This document shows positions 12,361-12,397 of a stretch of DNA of 12,397 nt, piece after piece. The stretch lies in the NCBI GenBank assembly GCA_022745215.1, contig JAIIWC010000055.1, positions 1 to 12,397 of the forward strand, in the 5' to 3' direction. This DNA is from Collinsella sp. (lineage in GTDB: Bacteria; Actinomycetota; Coriobacteriia; Coriobacteriales; Coriobacteriaceae). Made by a program: the position numbers and the translations under genes. The notes beneath the pieces were generated by a model. The model had not been told where the DNA came from and ran no database searches. It was given only the letters and a program-made list of their open reading frames with translations. Numbering within the stretch: the stretch's first letter is position 1; the number at the start of each line of letters is the position of its first letter.

Positions 12361-12397
12361 TTACTCCTTCTTGAGACCGCGCTTCTCGACTATCTCG
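12361..12397 (-). CDS. C-terminal end of a minus-strand gene, cut by the window edge
   Basis: Reading leftwards from the right edge, one minus-strand frame gives eleven codons, EIVEKRGLKKE, ending in TAA at 12361-12363. The charged Lys/Glu ending is common for real C-termini in this kind of genome. No family can be assigned from so little sequence. Confidence 0.35.
   Translation of the reverse strand, partial: EIVEKRGLKKE

Noticed and set aside
1..12397. CRISPR array or prophage
   Set aside because: No regularly spaced direct repeats, Cas, integrase or phage structural genes are visible anywhere in the window.

Overview
The window is GC-rich chromosomal DNA. Gene content and protein style suggest a Gram-positive, anaerobic, fermentative Actinomycetota bacterium. 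I favour the Coriobacteriia, close to Collinsella, because it combines a YchF GTPase, stacked glycerol and alcohol dehydrogenases, a MurT/GatD peptidoglycan amidation enzyme and Gram-positive style terminators. That placement is a judgement from memory of these families, not a database result.

Layout. At 1-434 a small unrecognised plus-strand gene sits behind a perfect 18-bp palindrome that contains a -10-like hexamer. From 444 to 7046 everything reads on the minus strand. In transcription order these are an iron-dependent alcohol dehydrogenase (7046-5823), a canonical glycerol dehydrogenase GldA (5744-4644), a diverged GldA paralogue (4496-3429), a four-cluster ferredoxin-like protein (3277-2024), the ATPase YchF (1909-833) and a small DUF1648 membrane protein (821-444). 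Strong intrinsic terminators follow the alcohol dehydrogenase and the first gldA. An unusually perfect 31-bp inverted repeat (REP-like) separates the two gldA paralogues. The dehydrogenases fit NAD(H) balancing during fermentation of glycerol, diols or aldehydes. The ferredoxin-like protein may belong to the same redox economy, but no partner enzyme is present.

A 499-bp gap (7047-7545) is the divergent control region between the alcohol dehydrogenase and a plus-strand operon. That operon has two tightly coupled genes for alpha-helical, TPR-like proteins (7546-8622 and 8622-9665) that look like diverged paralogues of each other. They are followed by a single 725-residue gene (9711-11888) joining the MurT Mur-ligase and the GatD glutamine amidotransferase in one chain. 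These are the two subunits that amidate D-Glu of lipid II and are separate proteins in Staphylococcus and Streptococcus. This three-gene cluster is the most interesting part of the window.

The right end holds a second REP-like hairpin, a tRNA-Glu(UUC) with an extended -10 promoter, an encoded CCA and a terminator. Beyond these lies gene-poor DNA with an orphan tRNA T-arm on the opposite strand, a possible 47-codon ORF, and the probable C-terminus of a minus-strand gene cut by the window edge.
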